Shown piece after piece: positions 32,028 through 42,042 of a DNA stretch of 64,000 bases. Numbering within the stretch: position 1 is the stretch's first letter; each line of letters opens with the position of its first letter. The notes below the pieces were generated by a model. It saw only the letters and a list, made by a program, of their open reading frames with translations. It did no database searches and was not told the DNA's origin. The position numbers and the translations under genes were made by a program. Source of the DNA: Podospora pseudoanserina (Eukaryota > Ascomycota > Sordariomycetes > Sordariales > Podosporaceae); assembly GCF_035222485.1 (NCBI RefSeq), contig NC_085920.1, positions 6,634,001 through 6,698,000 of the forward strand, read 5' to 3'.

Positions 32028-32955
32028 ATGGTGCTCGAGGCGGTCATGATCGTGGTGGACAACAGCGAGAGCAGCAGGAACGGCGACTACACACCAACCC
32101 GGTTCGAGGCGCAATGCGATGCCATTAACATCCTCTTCCAGAACGTCATCCAGGGCAACCCCGAGTCGTCGGTCGGTCTTATGAGCATGGGCGGCAAGGG
32201 CCCTGAGGTTCTGGCGACTCTTACGGTAGATCAAGGCAAGATCCTCGAAGGCTTGCATCGGACGAAAAAGAACATCCGTGGATCCGCTCATCTTGCGACT
32301 GGTATTCAAGTAGCACATGTGAGTTGCTGCGCAGTGAGGATCAACTTCTCATAATACTGACCGATGGTGTCTTCTGTAGCTCGCCCTCAAGCACCGACAA
32401 AACAAATCCCAGCGGGCGCGCATCGTCGTGTTTGTCTGCTCCCCCATCGAAGACATCGAGAGCGACCTGGTCAAGCTCGCCAAGAAGATGAAGAAGGCCA
32501 ACACGAGTGTCGACTTTGTGCTGTTTGGCGATATAGATGAGGAGAATCACAAGAAGCTCACGGCGTTCAACGAAATAGTCAAGGGCAGTGGCCAGGGCTC
32601 GCATCTGGAGGTTATTCCCCCCAGTTCCAAGCTGCTCAGCGATCAGCTTCTCGCTACACCCATTTTGCTTGGAGAGAATGCCAGTCAAGGCGGTGCCGGC
32701 GGTGGTGGCAGTGCTGCCGAGGAATTCGAGTTCGGCGTCGACCCGTCCGCTGACCCAGAGTTGGCGCTGGCTCTGCGTATGAGTATGGAAGAGGAAAAGG
32801 CCCGGCAGGAGAGGGCAGCTCGTGCCGAGGCGGAGGCTGCTGGTCAGAACACGTTGGAGACTGTCAAGGAAGAGAACGAGTCAACACCTCTGCTGGGCAA
32901 AGACGGAGAGCCTAGTGGCAACAAGAAGGATGATGATAAGATGGACACCTCTTAG
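32028..32955 (+). CDS. RPN10: 26S proteasome ubiquitin receptor Rpn10
   Basis: Two exons, 32028-32318 and 32380-32955, with a 61-nt intron (GTGAGT..TAG, phase 0) give 288 residues. Residues 1 to about 190 are the von Willebrand A domain: MVLEAVMIVVDNSESSRNGD carries the family's hallmark start, LMSMGGKGPEVL and KNIRGSAHLATGIQVAHLAL follow, and the domain ends near LLSDQLLATPIL. A ubiquitin-interacting motif is clear at about residues 219-238 (DPELALALRMSMEEEKARQE: acidic lead, LALAL, invariant Ser). The tail is acidic and lysine-rich. Rpn10 sits between the lid and base of the 19S particle and binds polyubiquitin chains. The single UIM is as in yeast, not the two of animals. It is convergent with TRS23, with 261 bp between stops. 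Confidence 0.97.
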
Positions 32956-33216
32956 TAACAGGGCACCAATGGCTTCGAATCGCGCTCAGAATGTGTGATG
33001 GCACACGATATCCACTCTTCCCAAAGAATCAGCGGTTATGCCCCCAGCGGAAGGGCTTCTTCTTGTAGAATAAATCTGTTTTGTCATTAAACGGCGGAGT
33101 AATTCCCCTAATCGCACTGTGGATCTCATAATGTTTCCCATGAACGCCTGATAACTCCTCATGCTTGAATCCGACACTTGACAGACCAACACCAGCCCTT
33201 GACCAGCAGACACTGT

Positions 33217-33806
33217 CTACCTGTTGTTGATCTCCCTAATATACGACAACAACTTCCTGTCAAACATGTCGCAGCGCACCGGCATTTCCAACTGGTAGAA
33301 TGGGTTCTTCATGACATAGTCTGTGTACATCTCGTAGACCCGCCGCATGGTCAAGTCGACGTTTGTTTGTGTTGTGTCGGTGAAGAGGAGGAACTTGATG
33401 CCTGTCAGAGTAGTGAAGCATTGCAGCCGAAAGTTTTCTGACTCTAGGACTTCCAATCCGGATGGTGGTTCCGGCCGGGTCATGGTGCCAGCTGATGAGG
33501 CCGAGTTGCGGTTTGCTCCTGGGGTGGGGATGGGGCTGAGGCGGGCTGTAATGGCGTGAACGCTTGAAGTGATGGGTGTCAGTAAGGACAAAGTGAGGAG
33601 TGGCGGCCTCATACCCATGGAAAGTACCAGCGAGGACGAGATAGTCGTTGGTGCTGATTTTGTTTAGGCCCCCTTCGTGGAAGGTTCGGTTGTAAATGAG
33701 ACCGCCGGCCTTGTTGATGATGATGAGTGCGAAGACGGTCCTGGGGAATGTAATGTTAGTATGCCGACAGTAGTGAATAGGGGGGTGGGTTATGAGAGAC
33801 ACACAT
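33217..33806 (-). CDS. TRS23: TRAPP complex subunit Trs23 (sybindin), start codon split by an intron
   Basis: Three exons, 33806-33805 (only A and T of the ATG), 33740-33615 and 33562-33217, give 157 residues. Intron 1 (64 nt) starts GTGTGT, carries a perfect TACTAAC branch site and ends CCCCAG. Joining AT to the next G makes ATG ACC GTC, so the protein begins MTVFALIIINKAGGLIYNR, the expected family start. Intron 2 (52 nt, GTATGA..AAG) is placed by restoring GTFHGVHAITARL. Later motifs are GLEVLESENFRLQCFTTLTG, IKFLLFTD and MKNPFYQLEMPVRCDMFDRK, all typical of TRAPPC4. Trs23 is a core longin-fold subunit of the TRAPP guanine exchange factor for Ypt1/Rab1 in ER-Golgi traffic. A donor two bases away would put a stop or frame shift at the join, so the split start is the simplest model. 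Confidence 0.88.
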
Positions 33807-35509
33807 GGTGGCAGGCTCATTTCAGTACTACGGAAAGCATGAAATTAAAGGGCTACAGAGAGTCTGTGTATTTGTAGCTAAGTTTGTAGCTCTGTAAAGT
33901 GGTGCTGATGAAAGGGATTGTTTTTTGCTGTGTTGAGGTGACCGTTCTGCTTGACAATGTTTGATGAAGTGAGTGGTGAATGATGATGAGCTGTGAGCTC
34001 CTGTTGTGGTTGGTAGCCGCAGCCAAGCATTGTGGGGCTTGTGATTTGAGATGGGTTAGGGTTGAACAGGCCGTTCTGCCGTTTCACTGCCGTATGTTCC
34101 ATGGTTCACTTACAGAGTGCTCAAGACTGCTCCCAATTGTATCTAAGGTAAGTTATCTTACCTGACATCACATTCTGTGCGAGGCATATGTTTACGATAT
34201 ATGCCCCCAGTAAAACTGCTGTGAAATGAAAAGAAGAACTCAGGTGCCTCACATTTCGGGGGATAGGACGGCAACCCATCTCCAACCTACAGGGAGGTAA
34301 AAGGTATGACTTTGACATGTACTGGTAAAACTCCAAGTAGAATTGCCAGTTGTTAAGTCAACCATTGTGGGGAGGCGTAGTTGAGATGGCTACAAACTAG
34401 TACTTCTCCTAGTGGTGCCAGTTGCTTGCCAGAGCATGCTTATGACCCTCATTGTCCACGGTCATATCATATCAGAAATTCACATGCCATGTGTCACTTG
34501 CATCTGCGAACAAGACCAAACCCGGGCTTCGGATTCTCATCCCCCGCCTGAACGGACTTGATAAAAAGCCGAAAACACACTGAAACATACGAGACGAGAC
34601 CCGCCGGAATGCTCCCGTATCAAGCCACTTACACCATCAATCCATATTCCCGGGCAAAGAAGCAGATATCGAACTTTGAACTACCGGCCGAAGATCTGGG
34701 CATGCAGGTTCAACAATCTCAAGCATTCTTCCCAGCTGCACCCCACCACCACAAATACGACTTGCAGAGGGACCTCAGTGGGAGACTTCAGCCAAGGAAG
34801 CCAGCAAAAGATCCCGGCTCGGCAAATGGCAAGCCACACTGAAATCTCAGGGCACTTGCCCGTCAGGCTTCCGCCCAATCTTAACATGGATCATGGCGGG
34901 CGGTGGGTATCGCGGAACATCTCCACCGTGCTTCTGGAGGCTTGTCGCCTTGTCTTGTGGCCACATGGAAGTTCGAAAACCAGAGTAACGTAGCCCTGGG
35001 TTTCTGCAACGACGAGATATTTAAGCAACGGCTGCACGGGCGACTCTGCGAAAATGCTGGCCACTTAGGGGAGGGATTGGCGTTTTTAATGCTGGTGCTA
35101 CCGCCGCCGCAGAAAGCCGAAGTAATTGATGCCAGTTTGTTTCCTCTGAACCTGAACCACAACATCGTGTCAGCACACAACTGGCCGTCCACCGTCCACC
35201 GTCCACCGTCCACCCTCTCGAGAACAAACAACTCTCCACTCGCTGCCGTTGACACACTCGCTTTTTTCTCTGCCTGCCCCGCCATCACTTGCCCTCGCCC
35301 ACCCGTCAGCAGCCGACAGGGCAACATCCAAACCAACACTCGTGCACTTGTGCGAGGGCCGCCGTTTCAGCAGAGTCTCTTCTTGCATCGCTACAGCCTA
35401 TCCGCATAGCTGGGCAAGGCCGAGTCAGCCCCCTATTCTCCGTTAACAATATTCCCGAACCTGTATGCGCTCGTCGTAACGGCCCCCGCGCCGCCCACAA
35501 CCCCTGGCC
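33807..35509. other. Divergent intergenic region between TRS23 and the nucleotide-sugar transporter
   Basis: About 1.7 kb holds both promoters. No ORF looks coding. A 7-bp CGTCCAC repeat at about 35186-35213 lies some 300 bp upstream of the transporter ATG. CT-rich sequence precedes 35510. Confidence 0.5.
35186..35213. repeat. 7-bp tandem repeat (CGTCCAC), four copies
   Basis: Four perfect head-to-tail copies lie in the presumed promoter or leader of the transporter gene starting at 35510. Confidence 0.9.
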
Positions 35510-36899
35510 ATGGCCGCCCGTCGTCGCCCGGCGCCGCATAAACTGCAGCAAACGCCTTCGAACAACAAAGATCGCGGCGACAAGGGCTTCAGTTTGCCGG
35601 CACCGTCGCCCCGCGTTATCAACGCCGCTCCGTCCCTTGAGAAGGCCGAGATGTATGGCATTGATGACAACCGTCCGGTCTTCAGTCGCGCCATGGCGCT
35701 CGCAGGGCGCATGTTTATCGAGACCATCCCGCAATGGCTGGCCGTTGGAGCTATGCTGTCGCTGATTTTTGGCGGCTGCTGCTCCAATGTCTTTGCGCTC
35801 GAGTCAATCATCAAGGTGGAACCTGACAGCGGTATGTTTCACTTTCTGATGGGCAATTGGGCGACGGCACTAACACAGTTGCGCTGCGGCCAGGTTTCTT
35901 GTTGACTTTTGTGCAATTCATCTTTGTCGCCATCACCAGTCTCCCCTCCCAACTCGACAGCAGACGCCCGCCGTTCTACCTCAAATCCAACAGAGTCCCA
36001 ATTCGCCGCTGGCTCGTCAACATTGTACTGTTCTTCGCCATCAATGTTCTCAACAACCACGCCTTTAGCTATGACATTTCTGTACCGGTGCACATCATCT
36101 TGCGCTCAGGAGGCAGCATCACCACCATGCTGGCTGGGAGCTTGTACGGCAAGAGATATTCTCGGATCCAGGTGACAGCTGTGCTCTTGCTTACTGTGGG
36201 AGTGATCACTGCCGCCTGGTCTGATTCGCAGACCAAGGTATGTCGGCACGGTTTATCGGGGTCCTATGGACATGAACATGAAGCTAATGTGTGATGTAGG
36301 GAACTACGAGTAGTGGATCTGCCGGGGCTACGAGCTTTGTAACTGGCCTCACAATCCTGTTCGTCGCGCAGGTCCTCTCTGCTATCATGGGCCTCTACAC
36401 CGAAGAGACGTACCGCATGTACGGCCCGCAGTGGAAGGAGAACATGTTCTACTCGCATCTTCTCTCGATCCCCTTGTTCCTGCCATTCTTGCCGTCTTTG
36501 ATTAGACAGTTCATGAAGCTTGCCAACAGCCCTCCGCTGTCGCTTCCAATCCCCCCGCCGGAGGACTATCCTAACTTCTCACCCAGCCTGCAACGGCTTG
36601 TCGAGAAGATACACATACCCAGCCAACTGTTCTACCTCACGCTCAACGTCTTGACGCAGTATGCCTGCATTCGGGGCGTCAACCTCTTGGCTGCAGCTAG
36701 CTCGGCTCTGACAGTGACAATTGTTCTCAACATTCGCAAGTTGATCAGTCTGTTGTTGAGTATATGGCTCTTTGGAAACCGGCTGGCGTTTGGAACGCTG
36801 ATAGGAGCCTGTATTGTATTTTTCGCAGGAGGACTGTACTCTTTGGACGGAAAGCGGAAGCCGCCTAGCAGGAGGGGCACCGCGCCGACCAAATCCTGA
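35510..36899 (+). CDS. YEA4: UAA-family nucleotide-sugar transporter (YEA4-like, probably UDP-GlcNAc)
   Basis: Three exons, 35510-35831, 35894-36237 and 36300-36899, with two 62-nt introns (GTATGT donors), give 421 residues. After a basic, disordered ~70-residue N-terminus come about nine to ten hydrophobic segments (WLAVGAMLSLIFGGCCSNVF, FLLTFVQFIFVAITSL, WLVNIVLFFAINVLNNHAF, IQVTAVLLLTVGVITAAW and so on). Family markers are NNHAFSYDISVPVHIILRSG, LLTVGVITAAWSDSQ, MGLYTEETYRMYG and the C-terminal TVTIVLNIRKLISLLLSIWL. In yeast, Yea4 moves UDP-N-acetylglucosamine across the ER membrane for chitin synthesis; that role is inferred by family here. A CACAG 16 bp before the chosen intron 1 acceptor is an alternative, but only the later site gives SGFLLTFVQF. 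The C-terminal KRKPPSRRG tail is basic and may be a retrieval signal. Confidence 0.92.
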
Positions 36900-37752
36900 G
36901 GAGCTGCTTTGTGAGCAAGCCCCAGTTGTAGATATTACCTGATACAAACATGGTAGGCCCCATATAGGGCCGAGATTTCCACTTGTTCACCTTCCCAGTT
37001 GGGCGCAACAGCCACCACTTAGCATTCCTGGTTGGATGCCATGTGACTGATACCGAGAAACAACATTGTTTCGGGCCGGTGCTTGTGAGCATGAGTCCGC
37101 CCGGAAGGCGCCGTGCCCCTTCTCCCAGTGGGACCCTGAACGTTCCAATCCAGGGGTTCCCGCGGCGGCTGGGGTCGGTATGCATGCTTGCTAAGCCGCT
37201 AGAACAAAGAGCTTCTTAGCTGAGCTTGGCAGGCGATTAGCGCCTCGCCCTGGTACGTCATGCCTTGCCTTATCGCTAAAACGATAGGTGAAAAGTGTCA
37301 GAGCCCAAGAAGGGAGAGGACTTCGTTGAGGGGGCGGTGACTCAACCAAGACATTGGTCCTGATGGGCGCCTGTATATATTATCCAACCAACGGCTGGAG
37401 CTGAGCACTCAAGAAGCTGGTTTGGATTTGGAAAAACAGCCAGTCAAAAGTCAGTCAAGAGTGTGCGGTATCTAATTATTTTTTGTGCTTTCTACCCCTC
37501 CTTTTTGCCCACGATCAGCCTCAACGATGTGCCGTAAGTTTGTCTCTACATTTGCTACCTAGGAATGCTTCTTACCACGCCTCGCTGTTGCTCTGGGCTC
37601 TGTCAGTCCTGCGTTTGCCAACCGCTCAAAATGCCAACTTGAGTGTGACCTGTCTACGCGCGTGGAACAGCCGGTTAATGCAGTGAACAGAACACTCATT
37701 CTCGCATGACCCGTCGTCAAACTCGACGTCGCCCAGGTTTGCAGCTACACAA
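36900..37752. other. Intergenic: upstream region of AMP deaminase
   Basis: About 850 bp. A TATA-like stretch (TATATATTATCC) at about 37374-37385 lies roughly 370 bp before the ATG. Short ATG-initiated frames occur between 37525 and the start, including one at 37525 followed by a GTAAGT, so a leader intron and uORF are possible. Confidence 0.4.
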
Positions 37753-40700
37753 ATGCCGGCCAACGATTCGGACGACGAGGAGTACACCCGGCACGGGCAG
37801 AGTGACACGGAATCCGACGGTTTGCTCGAACAACACGAACATGGCCGCTCTCACGGGGCACCCGATTCACTTGCCCAAAGTCCTGGTTCGGATGGCCACG
37901 TCCGCAGGGCGGATGATGCAGAGCTCGAGGAGGGCATGCTTCCCCGAGACATGCCCCATAAGACCGCCTTTTTCGACCTCGTTGCCGAACGCCAAATGAC
38001 ACAGTCAGAGGCCAAACTGTTCTACCAGCGAAGCCAGACGGACAGCCGCACCATGCAGACGCAAACACAGACCCAGTTCTCCCCTCAGGGAAGCCCATTG
38101 CTTTCTTCGGGGACGTCTCACACCTTGGGCAATATCGATACCGCGCTGGGCCAGAACCCCGCGCACAACGCCAGCGGGATCAGGCTTTCAGACCTCGACC
38201 CGGCGATCCTGCCCGAATCTGGATATGAGCCTCCCCTCAGCGCAGCGAGGCGCGATCCGAGTCACTTTGGCTTGAGCAGCCTTCCAAGCCGCGGTAGCTT
38301 CACCAATCTCAACAACGCCGCGGGCGCTCCCGGGAATCAAATCGACCCAGCGGTTCAGCAGCAGATGCTCCTTAACACGGGCGCTGTTGCGGGTATCGGA
38401 AGCAGCACCTACATGGACGCGGACCCTCAGATCACAGCGGAATTGAGCACCATATTCCAAAGGATCCAGAACATTTTGAATATTCGTCACAGATACATCA
38501 GCCTATCTAATCAAGGCCCCGAGGACAATCCCAAAGATGACCCTAGCTGGCCCATCTACCCGCCGCCCCCAGAGCCAGCGTGGAGCGAGGAGAGAGACAA
38601 GGCTGGCCGGAGCACAAAGGCTCAGAACAGCGCCTACAACAGCATGGCTAATAGCATGGTTCTGAGCATGGACAAAGATAAGCAGCGTTCCAGCGACCAA
38701 TCTTTCGATATTCCCGACACTCCCCAAAAGCCATATAGGAGTAAGCGGAAGCCCGGGCAGGATATTGGCGAGGATTTCGACATGGATGACTTGCTACCCC
38801 TCCCGGGTCCGAGCGAGATGACATACCGACTTGATGACAACGGCGTCTACCAGGTGTATGAGACCGAGGAGGCGAGCAAAACAAATTCGCCTGTCATCAA
38901 GGTGCCTACCATCAAAGAGTACTACCTTGATCTCGACGAGATTTCGAGCGTGTCATCGGACGGCCCCAGCAAGAGCTTTGCCTTCCGGCGGTTGCAGTAT
39001 CTGGAGGGCAAGTTCAACCTCTATCAGCTGTTGAACGAGTACCAGGAGACCGCCGACAGCAAAAAGGTGCCTCACCGTGACTTTTACAACGTCAGAAAGG
39101 TGGACACGCACGTTCACCACTCTGCTTGTATGAACCAGAAGCATCTGCTGCGGTTCATCAAGAGCAAAATGAAGAAGTTTCCGGACGAGATCGTTTTGTA
39201 CAGAGATGGCAAGCATTTGACACTGGCGGAGGTGTTTGAAAGTATCAACCTCACGGCCTATGATTTGAGTATCGACACGCTGGACATGCACGCCCACAAG
39301 GACTCCTTCCACCGGTTCGACAAGTTCAACCTCAAGTACAACCCTATTGGCGAATCTCGACTGCGTACCATCTTCTTGAAGACGGACAACTTTATCAATG
39401 GTCGTTACCTGGCTGAGATCACCAAAGAGGTCATCTCCGATTTGGAGTCGAGCAAGTACCAGATGGTGGAATGGCGCATTTCCATCTACGGACGGTCGCT
39501 TGACGAGTGGGACAAACTTGCGGCTTGGGTTATTGACAACAAGCTCTTCTCTCACAATGTCCGGTGGCTCATTCAGATCCCTCGCCTGTATGATGTGTAC
39601 AAGGCTAGCGATTTGATGGGTAATTTCGAACAAGTGGTTGTGAATATCTTCCGGCCTCTGTTTGAAGTCACAAAAGACCCAAATAGTCACCCCAAACTCC
39701 ACGTCTTCCTGCAAAGAGTCATTGGATTCGATAGTGTCGATGACGAAAGCAAGGTCGAGAGGAGGTTATTCAAGAAGTTTCCAGTCCCTCGGGTGTGGGA
39801 TAGCAAGCAGAATCCTCCTTACAGCTACTGGATCTACTATCTGTTCGCCAACATGACCTCGCTGAACGTCTGGCGCAAGAGGCGGGGCTTCAACACCTTT
39901 GTTCTCCGACCGCACTGCGGCGAAGCAGGTGACAGCGAGCATCTTGCTGCCGCTGCCCTCTGTTGCCACAGCATCAGTCACGGACTGCTTCTCCGGAAGG
40001 TTCCCTTGCTGCAGTACATTTTCTATCTCGAACAGATCGGCATCGCCATGTCGCCCCTCAGCAACAACGCCTTGTTCTTGGCCTACGAAAGGAACCCCTT
40101 CTACCAGTACTTCAAACGTGGATTGAACGTGTCGTTGTCAACCGACGACCCGCTTCAGTTTGCCTTTACCAAGGAACCGTTGATTGAGGAGTACGCTGTC
40201 GCGGCGCAGATTTACAAGCTGAGCCCGGTCGATATGTGCGAGCTGGCTAAGAACTCTGTCAAGCAGAGCGGCTACGAGTACTCGGTGAAGCAGCAGTGGT
40301 TAGGGCCCAACTTCAACATTCCGGGTGCTCGGGGCAACATGGTGAAGACCAACGTACCTGATAGAAGAGAGGAGTTCCGGTACCGCACTCTAATGGAGGA
40401 GCGCAGAATGTGAGTTTTGTGCCTTGTTTGGATGCTCAAAGTTTGTGTTGAGACTGACCTGTTGCTGTCAGGGTGGAGAGATACACATCGATCGCTGAAA
40501 ATGCGGCTGCTGTGGATGCCGCCGCGCAGAGCGTGGCGTCCCTTGCAATGCCCTCCAAGAATACTGTCACGGCGGATTCCAAGCAACAGAGCCATGCGCC
40601 ATCTCCCGCCTCGCAAGCTCAGGGCCCGAACATTATTGGTAAGTCCGCCAGGGTTGAGACCGGTAGCCCGGCAGTTAGCGCACAATCCCAGGTCTTTTCA

Positions 40701-40901
40701 AGCCCAGTAACGGCTTCCCCATTGACGGTTTCCGGCTCGGAGGAACACATTTCAGGTCATGAGCCGAGATACTTCCCGGGAGTTGTTTCGCGGAGGCGGC
40801 GGGATAGCACAAGGCAGAGCTCGATGCATGAGAGTGACGACGCTGCGCTGCGGAAGGTGTCTTCTAAGAGAGATGCTTCCAAGGAGGGGCGCGGTAACTA
40901 G
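37753..40901 (+). CDS. AMD1: AMP deaminase
   Basis: Two exons, 37753-40409 and 40472-40901, with a 62-nt intron (GTGAGT..CAG) that splits the Met codon of RRM-VERYTSIAENA, give 1028 residues. The first ~350 residues are polar and low in complexity. The catalytic TIM barrel starts near HRDFYNVRKVDTHVHHSACM (zinc histidines at about residue 452) and includes NTFVLRPHCGEAGD and the family signature SLSTDDPLQFAF (near 794), ending around QWLGPNFNIPGARGNMVKTN. The enzyme converts AMP to IMP and ammonia, setting adenylate energy charge and feeding guanine nucleotide synthesis. The ~135-residue C-terminal tail, mostly exon 2, is Ser/Ala-rich and outside the catalytic core, as is usual for filamentous fungi. 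Catalytic residues look intact. Confidence 0.97.
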
Positions 40902-42042
40902 GGAAATTTCCGAGCTTGGCTTCGGGAACCATCTGGATAAATATTAAGAAAGGTCTGGATAGATAGAGAATTTGATGAATCTCAAAGCAACGGTCCCATC
41001 ATGTTTGGACCATGTTTACATCGTCCGGTGTTCAGGGGCGACCGTTCACCCCCCTTTTTCCAAAGGGTTCCAGACCCGTGGAAGAGCACGTGGCGCTCTG
41101 TTTAAATGCCCCCACCCACTTTCAGCAGACGGGATCAACGCCAGCTGCCAGGCAGGGACTGACAGTGCGTTATCTAAGGCTGACTGCCAGGCTGCACAGA
41201 GACAGGAAAGAGAAGGCTGCCCGGGCGGACTCCTGCACATGTATGTGTTAAGTGAATTCTGCTATGAGACGTCAGCTTTTCACTCGTCCTAGACAAACCT
41301 AGACCATGTGCATACCTATCTACACAATTGCGTTTTTAACGTTACGCCTTCCTGCAGGCACATCTTCAACTCCTGTCCAGTCTAGCCTTTGAAACATATT
41401 GGGAATAGCCCGGCCAATTTCCCCCGGTCCGCCGAGCAATAGCTTCTGGGTCCCCATTCATTCAATCATCTCTCGACCACCTCCTTTTGCATGTTATTGT
41501 TTTCGTAACCAACTTATCCGACTTTTTTTTGATTATCCCAGGACGACAAGAGGGAGAGAGTGAGGGAGAAAGGTTTGGACGGAGAAGAAGCACCACCACC
41601 GGCGGAAGAGCGAGCCATTTGTGGGCAAAAGACCACACGCTCGCGCCTTTTCGGTCCACTTTCCGGGGCAACGCCCACGTTTGTCCACTTTCCCATTCGC
41701 ATTCGATTCGTCCGCCTGTTGCAACAGTCCAGCGTTCTCTCTGGAAGCGCCAAGTCCACTGGCTTCGGCTACAGCCCAACGTCAACAGTCAACAGTCAAC
41801 AGTCAACAGTCAAGGAAAAACCAGCCAGCAGAGGGAAATCTACTGTTGCATCAACCTTTCCCCGCGCGCGCGCAGTGCCCTTCGCCGCCTGTGACGGCAA
41901 CAACCCATTTTCCAACAACGCCGTGAACCCCCTTTCCGAATGCTTCGTACCATTGACCATCTCGACCGATAGCGCGCGGCACCCCGCTCCACCCCCCCCC
42001 TTAACGATCGATCCAGCTCGAGTTACGAAGACTGCGGCAGCA
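40902..42042. other. Intergenic and leader region of SLA1
   Basis: About 1.1 kb. The last 483 nt before the SLA1 ATG are open in the same frame as SLA1 and start at an ATG at 41560. A 7-bp GTCAACA tandem repeat lies at 41778-41812. This is more likely a C-rich leader than an N-terminal extension, but both are possible. Confidence 0.5.
41778..41812. repeat. 7-bp tandem repeat (GTCAACA), five copies
   Basis: Four perfect copies and a fifth diverging copy run head to tail in the SLA1 leader or promoter, about 230 bp before the start codon. Confidence 0.9.

Noticed and set aside
41487-41894. ORF overlapping the SLA1 leader in another frame
   Set aside because: Low-complexity, and it ends before SLA1. 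Only the frame continuous with SLA1 deserves attention.
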